From the NCBI GenBank assembly GCA_914767715.1, contig OU612066.1, positions 14,329,001-14,389,000 of the forward strand: a stretch of 60,000 nucleotides of DNA. Direction: 5' to 3'. Source of the DNA: Membranipora membranacea (taxonomy: Eukaryota > Bryozoa > Gymnolaemata > Cheilostomatida > Membraniporidae). Shown in pieces: positions 36,101-48,900 of this stretch (within the stretch, counting starts at the first letter, position 1; the number at the start of each line of letters is the position of its first letter). Made by a program: the position numbers and the translations under genes. The notes beneath the pieces were generated by a model, which was not told the DNA's origin, made no database searches, and saw nothing but the letters and a program-made list of their open reading frames with translations.

Positions 36101-38442
36101 TCTTTAACTCCTTGGTTAAACTTATTAATGTTTTAAAAGTAACATTTGAGGCTTTCAATTCAAACACATGCAAACACTATATCATTGAAAGGTATGTTTC
36201 ACCATAAATACCACATCAATCACTTGTCAACTGTCACTCCAGAAGGTACTTTTATAGACAGAGAAGCATACTGCTGCAGTTCTTGAAAAAATTCACTTGT
36301 AAAGATTCTATAAATTTTACGTCATCAGCAACATTACCTCCGCATAATCTCGTTCTATTCCCACATACAAATTACTAACAAGTTGATTTAAAACAGAGGT
36401 TGCTCTGGCAGCACAATTATTGCAAAGTTGCAAACTGAAACTCTTATTAAACCAGGTCTCGTACTCCCATCCCGCTTGCGCTTCATTGATTTGTTGTCGA
36501 GACATAACCGAAAGGAATAAAAGAGGCCTCTCAGAATGACTGACATGATATATTCTTCTCTCCCTTGCGTCACTCTCTTTATAATAATAAGTAATATCAA
36601 GGTAGCTTGTACTTTTGAATACTATTTACAAGCTACCTTGATTTCTCATGAATCATAAAAACTATTGTGAATTGAACAAGGGCACTTCACCTTCATTTTT
36701 TAACACCCTCGCACAAATCAATAATGCCCTGAGTCATTTCTGGTCATTTTTGTCCACCATGGCTTTCTTCTTCAATAGCGTAAAATTACAATTGAAAAAC
36801 AACAGCCCTTGAACTTGTCTATTAGAAATGTTACTAATGATAAAAGTTAAGTTCTCTTGTCTTCATCACTGTTTACAAGAGCAAGCTGAGGGCCACATAA
36901 TAGCAGTAGCAATATATTTTCTACCTGCATCATAGCGTTTTAGGTTTTAGCTCCACATGTTGCCATAATAATGCATTTCTAAAGTACAGCAAATATTTTG
37001 GTACACAGGAGAAGAGGAAAAGGTCAAAACCAATCCTGGTTTGACTCTAGAGAGCCTGTTACCTAGTACATTGGATACAGGATTCTTTTATTACTCAGGA
37101 AGCCTCACCACACCACCATGTAGTGAGGTCGTGCAATGGATGGTATTCTCTGATACAGTACCCATCTCTGAAAACCAGGTACTGTACCTCTATCAACATC
37201 ACCCTCCTTTTCCTTGAGCCCTTTTTAACTTGGGCTTTGTAGTCCATTATATCCGATTTGTGGTAGACAAACTTTTGTATGATGATAGTACTGCTTTGTT
37301 TGTTAACCTAGCATATTATTGATGATCTACCGTGGCCCAAAAAGCCGGATAAAATTAAATTATCTGCTGTGAATTTGATTTCAAAAGGTAATTATCAGAA
37401 CTTAAAGTGTCTAGGAAAGCAAAAAACAACCACTGTTCCTATCAAAGCTTTACCATTGCAATGAACCAAAAAAGTAAATCTTTTTGCACAAGGACATTAA
37501 TGAATGATGTAACCTAATTTAAAGTGAGAAATTCCAGGGTATAGAAGGGTCTAGAGTATGTTATCTCCCCTGTTACGGTTAACACTAAAATATCTTTGCT
37601 GCGCTACCGTTGTCCAATACTGTTTTTTTGCTAATTTCTAGTGTAAGTAGAGCAGGCTTGTAATTGTCCTAGGTGAGCCCGGGATGGGCTTACTGTTTTA
37701 CAGTGAGTGGATCATCATTTAAATGTGAATTCGTGACATGGGAGAAAACATACTCTAGATAGACCCTTCTAGACCCTGGATTATCGCACTTTGAATTAGG
37801 TTACATCATTCAATAATTTCATAGTGCGAAAAAATCTATTTTTTTTGTTCATTGCAATGGTAAAGCTTTGATATGAAATGTGGTTGTTTTTTGCTTTCCT
37901 AGACACTTTAGAAAAAGCAAAAAGAAAATGTCTCATTCATAAGACACTAGGTCTTTGTCTGAGCGAAGAGATCTGTTAGAGATCATGTTTACATTACCCG
38001 AATGAATAAAAAAAATGCCATTATGAAAAGACCAAACGGGTAAAGAACTGGTCTCAGGTTCCTATTGGTACCGACAAACCTAGATTTTGCATTGTGCGAG
38101 AGATCGCAAGGTGCACCAGCAGATCAGAACACTGCTGTCATTTGATCAGAATGACCATGGTTTTGCTCAGAAGGCATTCGGTGTAACAATCTTTGGACTG
38201 TTCCTTTCTGAAGAGCTATAAGTTCACAAATATGATACATTTAGTTTGATCATTTTTCTATCAATGGTACTTTGCCAGCTAAAGTCATTTTTCTTTTGAA
38301 GATGTCAGTCTTCCGTGATCTGAACCGCTGCTCAGGTAAAGGATGTGTAGAATCAATGTCGGGTAATTGGAGGCCAATACAACCAACCAACGACAGGAAA
38401 GTTTACATCTCAACATCAATAGATATCAAGAATACTCGCTAA
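33198..38442 (+). CDS. Alpha-carbonic anhydrase, complete
   Basis: Zinc enzyme for CO2 hydration. Exons: 33198-33318, 34301-34339, 34634-34789, 35157-35323, 35661-35750, 36016-36082, 37009-37178 and 38302-38442. All junctions are in phase; total 316 aa. Motifs: [19 protein letters not shown]; zinc ligands in LHFHWG (two His) and the third in LHIVH; GSEHT with the gate Glu; [18 protein letters not shown] with Thr199; C-terminal [14 protein letters not shown]. All three zinc His are present, so it should be active rather than a CA-related protein. The proton-shuttle His64 position reads Ser (NVGSTVSF where NNGHxVxF is usual). About 40 residues precede the domain ([18 protein letters not shown]), Arg/Lys-rich and without acidic residues at first, which resembles a mitochondrial presequence; this is inference. 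An in-frame ATG at 33144 lies upstream of a good acceptor at 33165 and is probably not used. AATAAA at 38552. Confidence 0.93.
35009..35040. repeat. Near-perfect 32-bp palindrome, copy 2
   Basis: TCACAGAGTAAGGATG and TATCCTTACTCTGTGA, in a carbonic anhydrase intron, flanked by CATA and TCATATTA. It differs from the copy at 15908-15939 at two positions. Confidence 0.9.
36085..36121. repeat. Palindrome, CAAGGAGTT family, copy 3, next to a splice donor
   Basis: GTTAAACCAAGG and CCTTGGTTAAAC, with AACTCC in the right arm. It starts 3 bp after the exon end at 36082, so the donor GTTAGT of the carbonic anhydrase exon overlaps the stem. Confidence 0.7.
36596..36642. repeat. Hairpin with 16-bp perfect stem in carbonic anhydrase intron
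   Basis: ATCAAGGTAGCTTGTA and TACAAGCTACCTTGAT around a 15-nt loop. Confidence 0.85.
37403..37910. mobile_element. Foldback element, about 508 bp, in carbonic anhydrase intron
   Basis: Two long inverted arms, about 37403-37571 and 37740-37910. The outer ends read TAAAGTGTCTAGGAAAGCAA and, mirrored, TTGCTTTCCTAGACACTTTA; pairing continues through AAAGCTTT.ACCATTGCAATG, GATGTAACCTAATT and TAGAAGGGTCTAGA with small gaps. The centre (37572-37739) is unpaired. The TA at each end could be a Tc1/mariner-type target. No ORF is present, so it is non-autonomous. Confidence 0.8.
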
Positions 38443-39299
38443 TCACAATATCTCTCTAGATTTAACATTTTATGATATACATATTATATTATACAAATTT
38501 TAGTATAGACAAGTACCAAATTGGGATTATAACAGACACCAATCATAGAATAATAAATTATGTATCACACACTAACACCAGTCTGCAGACATAAACTTTT
38601 CCTTTCACTCATTTTCATTGCGGTGTTTATTTTATGGGTTAATGGAAACAGATAATTTTATTTCCAGAGCCGCTGAGCCAGTTGGGAAACTATGTGCATG
38701 TTTATATTTGAACATAACAAATATCCCCTAATATCTCTTTTGTTCTATTATCATTTCTAATTAATTTTTTTATAATAAAGTTTTTCTAAAGCTTGTAATT
38801 CGTGTAGCAAAGTACTGAATTTATGAATATTTATGATATAAAAGTGTACGCTTTGCTTCAAATTCACACCCTTGAATACGTCATGGTTTCGTTTATGGTA
38901 ACCTTTGATGAAGCTCCAGGACTGATTTCTCGCCTTAATAAATCTACAGTAATTAGAGGGCAGTTTCCGGTATTAAACTTCTAGATTTAGCTGCCACCAG
39001 ACATTTCATGGCATAAAGTCTTCCCACGTAAGTCCAGTAATGCCTTCAAGGCAAACATGACTGGTATACAGCCCCAGGCCACAGAGTCTCTAGTGCTAGC
39101 CGTGCCATTGGACCGGGAGGCATGACAAATTGCAGTCTGAGTTTTCATTATCACCTAGATATTTCCGATGAAATAATTATCAGATTGTTTACACAACTGG
39201 TAATACCAAGTACATCAGAACAAATAAAACGACTGGAAAAGATTGCCCTCTGGTAATTTACTCTCAGTTTCTATCAGAGAAGGACACTTCATCAAACGC
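38443..39299. other. Intergenic: carbonic anhydrase 3' UTR and GTPase upstream region
   Basis: It contains an AATAAA at 38552-38557, about 110 bp after the carbonic anhydrase stop. The rest is AT-rich with no gene. The GTPase 5' UTR must start within it. Confidence 0.5.
38552..38557 (+). terminator. Poly(A) signal of carbonic anhydrase
   Basis: AATAAA 110 bp after the stop codon, in an AT-rich stretch. Confidence 0.5.
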
Positions 39300-40921
39300 A
39301 TGATGAGCCAGCGTCACGACAGCATAATCAAGGTTCTGGTAGTTGGATCTCACAAGTCTGGAAAGACAAGCCTGATTGCTCGACTAACAGCAAATAACCT
39401 ACCGGAAATCTACCGACCTACAGTGGAGCAGTGCTCTAGCACCATGACAACATTACCAGGTAAATTATAAAGTAAACCAAGCACCAAGGCCCCATTTGTA
39501 GCATTTGGCAGCGCACGCTATATACGAGCAAAAATCAGGTAGTGTCCTCTTACAGGTTATTCTGAAAAGTATCTTCAATTTATTATGGTGATCAGCCTTC
39601 GCTAACACCAAGTAATATTTTTAAGACGTGATAAAGCTGTCAAATTTTCTGTGCTGCTCTCCATACATGGGAAATAATATCCAATTGATAGAATCGATCA
39701 ATTGACTATATTATCAGCGCCGGCTCTTTCTTTTTTGTTACAAGACAAGAGCGAAAAATTAATGCGGTTCACCGAGTTGGGCCCACGAGAGGAAGTACTA
39801 TACAGTCTGTACACTAAGATGAATGACATAATGGTTGTTACTATCAGCCAAAACCAAAGAGAATCCGTCTATTTTGCCCTAAGAATTCTGAAAAACCTTT
39901 TAACCCACACCATGAATGAAGGTAAGAGGGGGGTGTTCAGAGTTTCTATACTAAGCACCACAGTTTACCTTTCAGGTTTGAGACTTAATCAGAGACTATG
40001 GGTAATCTAAAGTCTATCTCGATAGTCTCTGACTTAATTTCTTATGCCCACCATCCTCAAACAACCTGTGTACAGAGCATTAGCATTATAGACTTTGCAA
40101 CATAGATCAGCAATTTAAAAAAATCTCCCAACACTATCTTCTCATCTTCAAGCAAGCAGACCCTAGGATATTTCAGCCAAACATTTATGGAATTGTCTCC
40201 TCACTGAGGAATGAGGGCAACACAACTACCATACTTAGTTACACTATTCACAACACAATTACAGGTGCCAACGTTTGTCCGATATTGCTAGTGGATACGA
40301 AGGCAGATAGAAGCGCTGTATCAGTCGAACAGAGTGAAGATTTGAGTAGAATGTACCCTCTTGTTATAACAAGTGCTCTGCAATCCACCGGTATAAACGA
40401 GGTACACCATTTATTTAACATCGTTGATAATTTGCAACCAAATTTCATCGTGAATCTGTACATGGTAAATTTTTCCTACCCAAAAACTACTCGTATGTCC
40501 AGAATGAAATATTTTTATTTACTGCGCTTATTCAGTAGTTGAGTCTTGCACTGAGGCAATGAGTGATTTTATTTTTATTTTATTACCTTCCTTACAGATG
40601 AGGCACAAAATCGTCAGCATGGTGCTTCCTGAGCTTTACAAGTCCAAAAAAAAGATCAAATTTTTCTTTGCGAAGGCTACTTTGGTCACTAAGCTTATAC
40701 CAAGCAAAGCACAAAAGCAGGAACAGTCACAGAGGAAAACTATCAGCAAACTTGAGGAATCAATTCTGAATTTTAGCTTGACACCACTGGCTACAACTCA
40801 GTCCCCTCTGGGAGCTCCGACAAACTTGGCTCTCAGAAAAATCTCAGATGTGACACATAATCGCTGTAGACTTCCAACTAACCTCACTCGAAGAGGATTG
40901 CAAAGAAGGGATAGTTTTTGA
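39300..40921 (+). CDS. Divergent Ras-like small GTPase with degenerate switch II
   Basis: Exons 39300-39459, 39745-39921, 40265-40464 and 40598-40921 join in phase to give 286 aa. The first exon has IIKVLVVGSHKSGKTSL, an intact P-loop (GxxxxGKT), then YRPTVEQ, matching Ras switch I YDPTIED with the Thr35 equivalent. G3, normally DxxGQE, reads FTELGPREE, so the Asp and catalytic Gln are missing. G4 is LVDTKAD (TKxD) and G5 is TSALQ (SAK in Ras). A C-terminal extension of about 100 residues is basic (KSKKKIKFFFAK) and ends LQRRDSF, with no CAAX box. The start at the first of two consecutive ATG codons follows in-frame coding, but an upstream exon cannot be excluded. It is probably a lineage-specific Ras-family protein that binds nucleotide but hydrolyses poorly. 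I recognise no named orthologue. Confidence 0.78.
39991..40032. repeat. Palindrome, CAGAGACTAT family, copy 2
   Basis: TCAGAGACTAT and ATAGTCTCTGA form a perfect stem in a GTPase intron, 70 bp after the exon ending at 39921. Compare 4728-4756. Confidence 0.7.
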
Positions 40922-40993
40922 ACCTATCAATATTATTACAACACACCCGAGCAGAATAACAGTCATAGTCATGCAGTAGCAGTCAAAATCATT

Positions 40994-40999
40994 TTTATT
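40994..40999 (-). terminator. Poly(A) signal of MGST3
   Basis: AATAAA on the minus strand, 200 bp downstream of the MGST3 stop and only about 75 bp from the stop of the convergent GTPase, so the two 3' UTRs probably overlap. Confidence 0.45.
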
Positions 41000-41198
41000 T
41001 TTGGCACATGAAAGAACAGGAATTGACCGGGCTTATGTTCTAGTATGTGAAAACATTTTCTTCTAGAAGTGTTACAGTAAATGTTTGCAGAAAAAGCTGA
41101 TTTGTCTAGAGGATCATATTAACAGAGAGACATCATTTCAATATGTGCAGTGCCTAAATACAGTTTATGGCAGTTCTTGGACATCAAACTCGAAGCAT

Positions 41199-43496
41199 TC
41201 ATCTTTTCCAGAGAGCCTGGAGTCTGCCACATCCCCCGACGAGGTCCATTCCAAATGCAACAGTGGCGCCAAGTGACACAAGAGATCCAAGTGAAGAGAT
41301 CATGAATCCTCTTCCTCTCTTCTTTGGGTCTGTAAACCAAAAATGTAAAGATAGCTTGGGATAGTCGAGTAACAAAAACAAATTGTTTGTTATGTTTGGA
41401 AGCAAAGGATCCAACAAATACACTTTAAAGCTTGAATCCTTTCCCTAGACTATGGAAATCCTTTGTCTCGGTTGGATATGTGCAAAGCATTTTCTTCTGG
41501 AAGAATTTTCTGGTTGCTTTGGCTAACTCACTCTCTACAACTGGGCAAAATATTGGGGAAAAAATACCAATAGGGGCTCTTAATTCATTACTAATCCTAT
41601 CAGACCTGATCAGAAGGGACAACTCTTCACTCACCTTTGGCATAATCATTAGCGTAGATCAAGCGGCCAATCAGGAACACAGCGGCAGCTCCAGCAGTGG
41701 CTCTCTGATAAAAAAAGAAAATTTAAATGATTAGACAACTAAAATAATAAAGATTAAGTTTCTAGGTAGATTCATTCATGATGATAACCACTAGAATTAT
41801 AGCCAATATTGAGGAATTGTGCTACCCTGAGAGGCTATCCAAACATCAAGCCTCAATGTGAACTAGTACAAAATACTCATATTATAAGGCTCTTTGTACA
41901 TGAACAGGAAGTTAATAATTTATGTGAAGCTGGATAACAGTTGATTACATAATATAAACACTTTCATATGTATACAAATCCTTACTAAACAGTGCATTGA
42001 CCTGTGAGCTGTCTAGCAAAACCTAGACTAACTGCTAAAGCTTATTATTGCTTAGCAATAACTACCAAGTTCTTGCCTTTTCTATTTATGGCAAATTGTT
42101 GTCCAGGGGAATGTTTTAGGATTGATTTAATCTTGGATGAACATTTTTCATAAAGGTGAATACATAAGGCCCACTATATATTTCAGCAGTCTTGAGTTCA
42201 GCTAGGTTGTCATCAGGGCTAGTAGGTATCAAAAGATAGGCTTGCGTAATAGCTAACAACAATCTGTTGTGGTCAGACAGTTAGTACTGAGATTATGTCC
42301 TCACTGTCAGTGATACTACTCTGAAGTTACAACTGTGGGTATAATACGGCCATGAACAAACAAACTGGTTTGAACAGGGTAAAAAAGCAAACACCACGCC
42401 AAGATATTGATAAAGCTCCGAGATTGCAACTAAACCGGTATGGGTACAAAAGCTGTTAACTTGAAAACAAATTGAGTTGGATGTATTGAAGTTTGAGAAG
42501 TGTTTGCAAGCAAGCAGAGCCGAACTAGCAGTGTCATAAGCTGTCATATCATAACACTGGCCCTGTCAATTTCGATTCCCAGATGAATGCTTTAATATTT
42601 ACTCGTTGTTCTTAAGAACTGGCAGCATGGAGATATTACTTACCGGGTAATGGAGACCACCAAAGATGGTGGTGGCAGCCCAGAATGGGTAGACCTCCAT
42701 GTAGTTGCCATGTGCTCTCATCACATAGTTGAATGCTGGGTGTTCTTCACTGGAAACAGCAGGTGCCTGTCAACATAAAAATTAGCAATGATTTGAGGAC
42801 ATAGAAGGAATAGTCTGGATGGGGGTGATAGCTATACTCACAACCATTAGGGAAGTGTTGGTGGGTGACAGTGCCCCTTACTGAATGGGTACTCAAGTCA
42901 TGCTGCAATGTTTCCTGGACATGGGAGACCTCTGAATAAATGTTTTTTAGCCTCACTCATAATATAGATAACAATGACAGAAATGTTACTTAGCATGTTT
43001 ACATTTCCTGTGCGACGATTTACTACTTAGGCTAATAGAGGCACCATCATATTTGTATAACAACCATGCTGAAATGATACTTTGTACTGAATATAACTGT
43101 TGTAACATCAGTCCCATACCATATTTCTAAATCATTTCAAACGCAAGAGACATAACACCACCTCTAGTTTAAGTGCTTAAACTGTGCCGGGATAGCTGGT
43201 AGTAGCATCTCTTTATCAACCACTTTCCCGACAAGCAGGTGGGGAAAGTGGTTTATAACGAAATGCTACTATCAGCTATCCCGACACAGCTTAGGCACAT
43301 AAACTACAAGGCCTCGCCTCAAGTGATTAAACAATGAAAATTTCTTAGTTGGAGAGAGCCTTACCATAACTCCATACTGTTTTCTGGCTTTGGCCACCTG
43401 AATGATGTGGTAGATGTTGACCAGAGAGCCTCCAGCAACAGCCAACACAACATATCCGTATTTGTCGGGCATCACATCTTTAATACTCATTGCCAT
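41199..43496 (-). CDS. MGST3: Microsomal glutathione S-transferase 3
   Basis: MAPEG-family membrane enzyme of the ER and mitochondrial outer membrane, with glutathione transferase/peroxidase and leukotriene C4 synthase-type activity in vertebrates. Coding exons (minus): 43365-43496, 42644-42766, 41635-41704 and 41199-41329. All junctions are in phase; 151 aa against 152 in human. Features: N-terminal MPDKYGYVVLAVAGGSLVN, the first membrane segment, then QVAKARKQYGV; FNYVMRAHGNYMEVYP, matching the family signature RAHxNxxE; GRLIYANDYAKG; DPKKRGRGFMISSLGSL, then the last membrane segment. A second in-frame ATG two codons on could be used instead. A possible 5' UTR splice (TTTGCAG) lies at about 43534. 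An inverted-repeat element lies in the first intron. Confidence 0.95.
43165..43306. repeat. MITE-like inverted repeat, 142 bp, in MGST3 intron
   Basis: TAGTTTAAGTGCTTAAACTG is mirrored by CAGCTTAGGCACATAAACTA; inner arms CGGGATAGCTG and CAGCTATCCCG, and CCACTTTCCC and GGGAAAGTGG, also pair, so almost the whole element folds. TA lies at both ends. Confidence 0.8.
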
Positions 43497-45479
43497 TCTG
43501 AAGTTGGAGAGTTGTTCTGTTCCAGATGAAATTCTGCAAAGATAATTAACATTTTAATTCCGAGATGTTAAACAATTTAGTCTGCAACAATTATGTACAG
43601 TGTTGGAGGGCTGGTGTAGAGTATAAGGGGGATCATTGGATAACCAGAAACTGGGCTTGGTTGCTGCATTTAGCAAGCATTTCATATGAATGGCTCTCAC
43701 TGGGCCATTTTCTGTCTCATCTTTGCATTTAAAAATATATTATCCAAGTGTTCTTAAAAATAGCGGTTCACTTAATTGTGTGTATGTATTTTAAACCATC
43801 TCTCATCTGATAACTTAATCTATTTTTTATTTGAGTCACGGCTCATTATCTACTTTCAATATCACCGCACATCGAAAGAATATTCTAGTAGGCCTATATT
43901 TGACATAGGATACCAGTTGCAGAATTCACATTTATCTTCCGTTTAATCATGCCAAAATATTGAAACTTGAGTAGGTATACTTGAAATGATGATGAAATTA
44001 TTCCCTTAAAAATGCTCAATCATTGGGTGTAAACGAAGATATAGGTTGTAAGTACCAGTGTGCATTCCCAAATTTCCGTAGTACTGCTTCTGGTCAGGTT
44101 TTTGCAATACATGATTATATCCGCTTCCCTTCAGACATCTTTCAATTCTGATTGTCCAAACACAACCAAGATGTGCTAAATTACCTCAGCTTTCCCTAAA
44201 TATAATGCTGTAGGATTCAAGCACCCAATAACGTTAACAATGTGCCCTGTCACAACAACCCAGGAAGAAAACTTAATCTAGTCCCACAAATATGATAATG
44301 GCTCTCATCATACTTGAGTTTCGGCACTGCAGGTGTAAGTTCACTGGTTTGCGGTCTCAAGTTGCATTATGGACATGGAGGGTTTTAAGATAGTGCAGGC
44401 TGGTCATATCATGACAATTAATTTCTACGGCTTTTCCGTGTGTGGACATGATGGGAACTAGCGTAACTATGTGCGCCGGCGTCTGTCTTACTTGCAGGGT
44501 GTAAACCATACAACCTGGGGCTCTGGAGACAGGACCACATGTTTTATATGCCTTTATTTTGCCAATGTCAAGTTTTTGTCTGGTTGACACTGGACACTGG
44601 CAAAATAAATGCATGTAAGTCCCAGGGGCCCAGGCCCCTTGCAAGGCCAGTCTGTAAAACATTGGTATAAATCCATACGACAGGCCCAGTCTAATCCTAA
44701 TAATTTGTTAGAAAAGTGGCTAAGCTGACATGTTAACCCAGCTATGTCCATGTCTTGGCAGATAAGCTAATAGATGAAACTCCAAGTATTGACTTGCATT
44801 ATTGATTGTTTCAATGACCCAAATACCACAACTACAGTACATGAGTATGACAAGGCAAATTTGAAACTGAAAATAAAGGTAGTGAAATTAATATAAACAT
44901 CAAATTCCCTGAAATTTTAATAATTCTATAATGTTTAGAATGCATTGGTGTATAACCATACCTATTCAACAGAATTTGTCAGTGCTGTAGTTTGCACAAA
45001 GTATGCTCAGAAAAAAGCACTCACCTGCAGGCACTTGCTGGGTCTTGTCAATGATGATGAAAACCGGCTTGACTGAGAACAAAGTACAATACATTAAAAG
45101 GGGTGTGTCTATGCAGGTTGGAAAACCGCATACAGATTCAGGGATGAACAACTTCTCATTTACAAACTCTTGTATATCTACTTATATGAGTCAAGGAGTT
45201 TCGGACATTACTCCCTAACTCCCTGTATCGATAACCGATTAGCAATAATGTGAAAAGTCTATGTGCAAAACTAAACTTGATGCAGGTTTGTTGAATTCAT
45301 TGCCTGTAGAATCTATGAGCTAGGTTATATAGGTTTATGTCTGGAGCGGTTTACAAAGACTTGATGAAACTATTGAATGCTTCCTAGATAGAGACACATC
45401 TATGCATCGGCCACTGGCCAGGGACAAGCATTGCGTCTTTGTGAATGTAAATGGAGTGTTACAAGTATCTGTAAAATAT

Positions 45480-45485
45480 TTTATT
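45480..45485 (-). terminator. Possible poly(A) signal of HDDC2
   Basis: AATAAA on the minus strand about 495 bp after the HDDC2 stop codon. Nothing closer was seen. Confidence 0.35.
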
Positions 45486-45978
45486 TACTACAGAGAAGGA
45501 ACAGACATATAGAAGAATGTGATTAACAGTAGAAAAATAAATAATACCTCAAACAAAAGCGCGAGATAGAAAGATGAAATAGAATGAACATGTCTGTGAT
45601 TCTGAGCAGCGAAATTGTTAATCATTCAAGACATCAGTTCTAGCAATTTATAAATCCAACTTTATCTATGACTGGGTTTATATATCTCTTGAGCTAGCGT
45701 AGGTAATAAAATTGTGCATATTCTGTTGTTGTTTGTTGTATCGCAAATGGTGTAAATTGGATACAATCTGTCGCCAAACAGAAATATTGAGCAGTACCCC
45801 CTAAATTTCTTGCTAGTGTCAGTGACAAAGTTACTGTCATTGCTGCACGATAGATAGTAAATAACGAGCTCAATTAGGATAGCAAGATCTTCAGGTATGA
45901 GAGCAAAGTCAGTGTGTTGCTTACAATGCCCTACCTCCGATGCTCAGCTTCATTGATGAGTACATTGTTGACTTTTGG

Positions 45979-48900
45979 TCATGATGTAGAGGGTTCATCA
46001 GGTTGTTTACTGCTTTTGAGATCAGCTGTCCTCTTCTCACGCAGCGCCTCGTCCCAACCTTTTACCATTTCTGTTTTCATTATTCCTGAAAAAAGTCAGA
46101 GTCATAAATTTTCTATATTTAGTCAAACTTATATACAAAATAGTCTTGCCTAAACGTGATATATAGCCTTTTCTGTTTCTCATGAACTGCAAAGAGGTCC
46201 CAATTTAAAAACGAACTTTCTGAGGTCAATGATTCAACGTCCAATATTTGGGAGGTTTGAACTGTGAGAATAACTATTAGATTAGACATGATCGCAATAC
46301 AGTAATAAAAGATTTTTTAAAGAGATATATGGTTATTGGCTATAGGTAGATTTGATATTTTAACATGAGGGGAGCATTATGAATGAGAAGAGAGCGAAAG
46401 GCCCAAATGTATCAAATCAAGACAACAATAGTGTAGTAATCATTGCTTATTGTGTACGGCCTATTTGCACAGAATTTTCTTATAAACCCTTCCTATTTCC
46501 ATTTCCATAGGGCTAAAAATGTTTAGCACTTGGACCACCCTCTCTACTTGGACTAAAACTGTGCTCAGTGAATGTGAAAGTATATAAAAGTTGTCTGATC
46601 ATGGCCTTGATATGTCCAAGAGAACACAACTCAACAATAACACTCACTGCTGCATGATGTAACGGCAAGAATCCCTATTGAATTGGGGTTGGATCATTGG
46701 TATCACCATTAAATTACAGCACCCCTGTTGACCAATGACCAGCCAGTTGAACTACTGGTAAAGAAAAATGAATTACAAATTTGATCAAAAACTAGGTGGA
46801 AAAGCCAAGCTTTTGGCACTGTTAAGTTTTCACATGATCTAAAATCTTTAACATAATACATCACAGCCTTTGATGGTGTCCATGTTGGCAATGGAAACGT
46901 GCAATAAAAAGGGGGAGATTGAGATTGTTGGTTTTTCCAGGTCTGTTAAAAAGTTGACACTGGCTAGGATTTGACAGAAGTGATACATATTAAGATGCAG
47001 GTTTTGGGCCCCATTTTGAGCGACTATTCATGGTGAGTATTTTAGGCAGGCTTTTGGAGCTAGCAAGGGAGCATGATTCATATATAAAACAATGGAAAAA
47101 TAAATAGAGGCGTTGTACCGAAGGACAGTACTCCTTGGTTGTACCTAAGTTAATGAGTACTCGATACAAATGGATACACACTTATTAGCCAACCACTTTA
47201 CATCTTTGCACCAACCTTCTGTAGAAGTGAAGAATTCATTTAGACCACCACCTCCAATGTGTGACTGATTGCTCTCATACTCATAAGCTTGTAGAACCAT
47301 ATCAAACTTGTCAAAATCTTTTACCATCTTGGCAACATCGGTACTAGCATCCTCATATTCCTATAACAAAAGGGAACAGATTTGAAATTTAATATGTTGT
47401 ACGAATCTCACACTATGATGGTTGAGGGAGTTGTTGTATTTGGCCCTTAGAAATTACGTTTTTATGTGCGATTGAAGCCGGCATGAAATTAATTTGGGTC
47501 GTAAACATCTTGATTCGATGATTAATACTCATTTCAAAGCGAAATTCAGGATTCCATAGCAACAACCTTCGTGTATTGTTGGAAGATAAAGCTACATATT
47601 GTGGCAACGTATCATTTCTATGTCCATATAATATCATCATAAAGTTTTGACATAATGAGAGCATAATGAAACAAAGAAAGGGCCAGGTAAATGAACCATT
47701 GAATGTGCGTTGTCTGCCAACAGCGAATAGATTTTGTGATTTTGACAGAATATAGAGTATATTATTCATGCCTAGACTCTAGACTGAGAAACTGAGAAAT
47801 TTTTGACAAATACCTGCCACAATGAGATTATTTCTTCAGCTATATCTCTGTTAGAAATATGATCCGTCATCTTCAGCAATGCTTGCTATAGATAAGGAAA
47901 GAATTAATTGTTATCGATACACATTTTACAGGCAGGGCAGTCTTTGTCACAAGATTAAACTGACGGAGGAGCTTCTATCTATCAAGAAAAGTAACTAATG
48001 ATTTAGACCAAAATCTAGCAAATATTTCTGAATGATGGGATCTGTAATTTTATTTCCAAATAAAGAGCTAAGACTAGGTGAATAAATCCAGGACTTATAT
48101 TGCAGAGACCAACATCTTACATCAACAGTGAATGTGACTAGGTTCATGCCAAGAAATATCTGCAAAGCGAGAGAGTTATCACCTTGAGTACAGGTAGTGG
48201 CATCAATGGTGCTAATCACATGCCCTATACCCATAACACTACCGCCAGATATCAGGCTTTTATTTATATCAAGAGACGGGGGTGTGCAGGCCCACAGCGG
48301 ACCTCCAGGATTCAGCTTAGGCTTCACAGGTCACGAGTCTATACCCTTAATGGTAAGACCACCCCTTAATGCTGTATCCAAAAGAAGTGTTACAACTATT
48401 TGAAAATCGTAGAAAAGGTGTGCACTGTGCAGCATAATTTTCCAATAGTGCAGACTATTTTTATCAGTTTTTCATCATTCGCCTTTACTAAACAACAAAC
48501 CTTTTCAAGAGTGTACTTATCAGTTTGGGACACTCCGCAGTGGGGTGTGATATCACCTACTATAGCCTCTGCCATGTCATGAACTAACGCCATCTTGATC
48601 ACCCTAAAGTTTAGAAAAGGAGTGCTCTCTGACAAAGTGAGAATGCAGGTTCATAAACATTTATCATACCCTGGGAGAGAAACCTTTTCGCAGCATCAGC
48701 ATAAGTACTTTTCATGTCACACGATCTCACTCATTATCACCTCAAACTTAAATCCCAGTGAAAAATCACAACGCAATATTCCAAGGTTTAAAACTGCTTT
48801 GCCAACAGAACCAGTAAACAATAATACATGTGCGACCATCCCATGTGACTATTCCGAGCTTGTTGACATCCTTATCGGTGTCAAGGATTAGTTTGGGTAT

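Noticed and set aside
44357-44662. Minus-strand 101-codon ORF in an intergenic stretch upstream of MGST3
   Set aside because: No recognisable family, signal or splice sites; composition is like the surrounding intergenic DNA.
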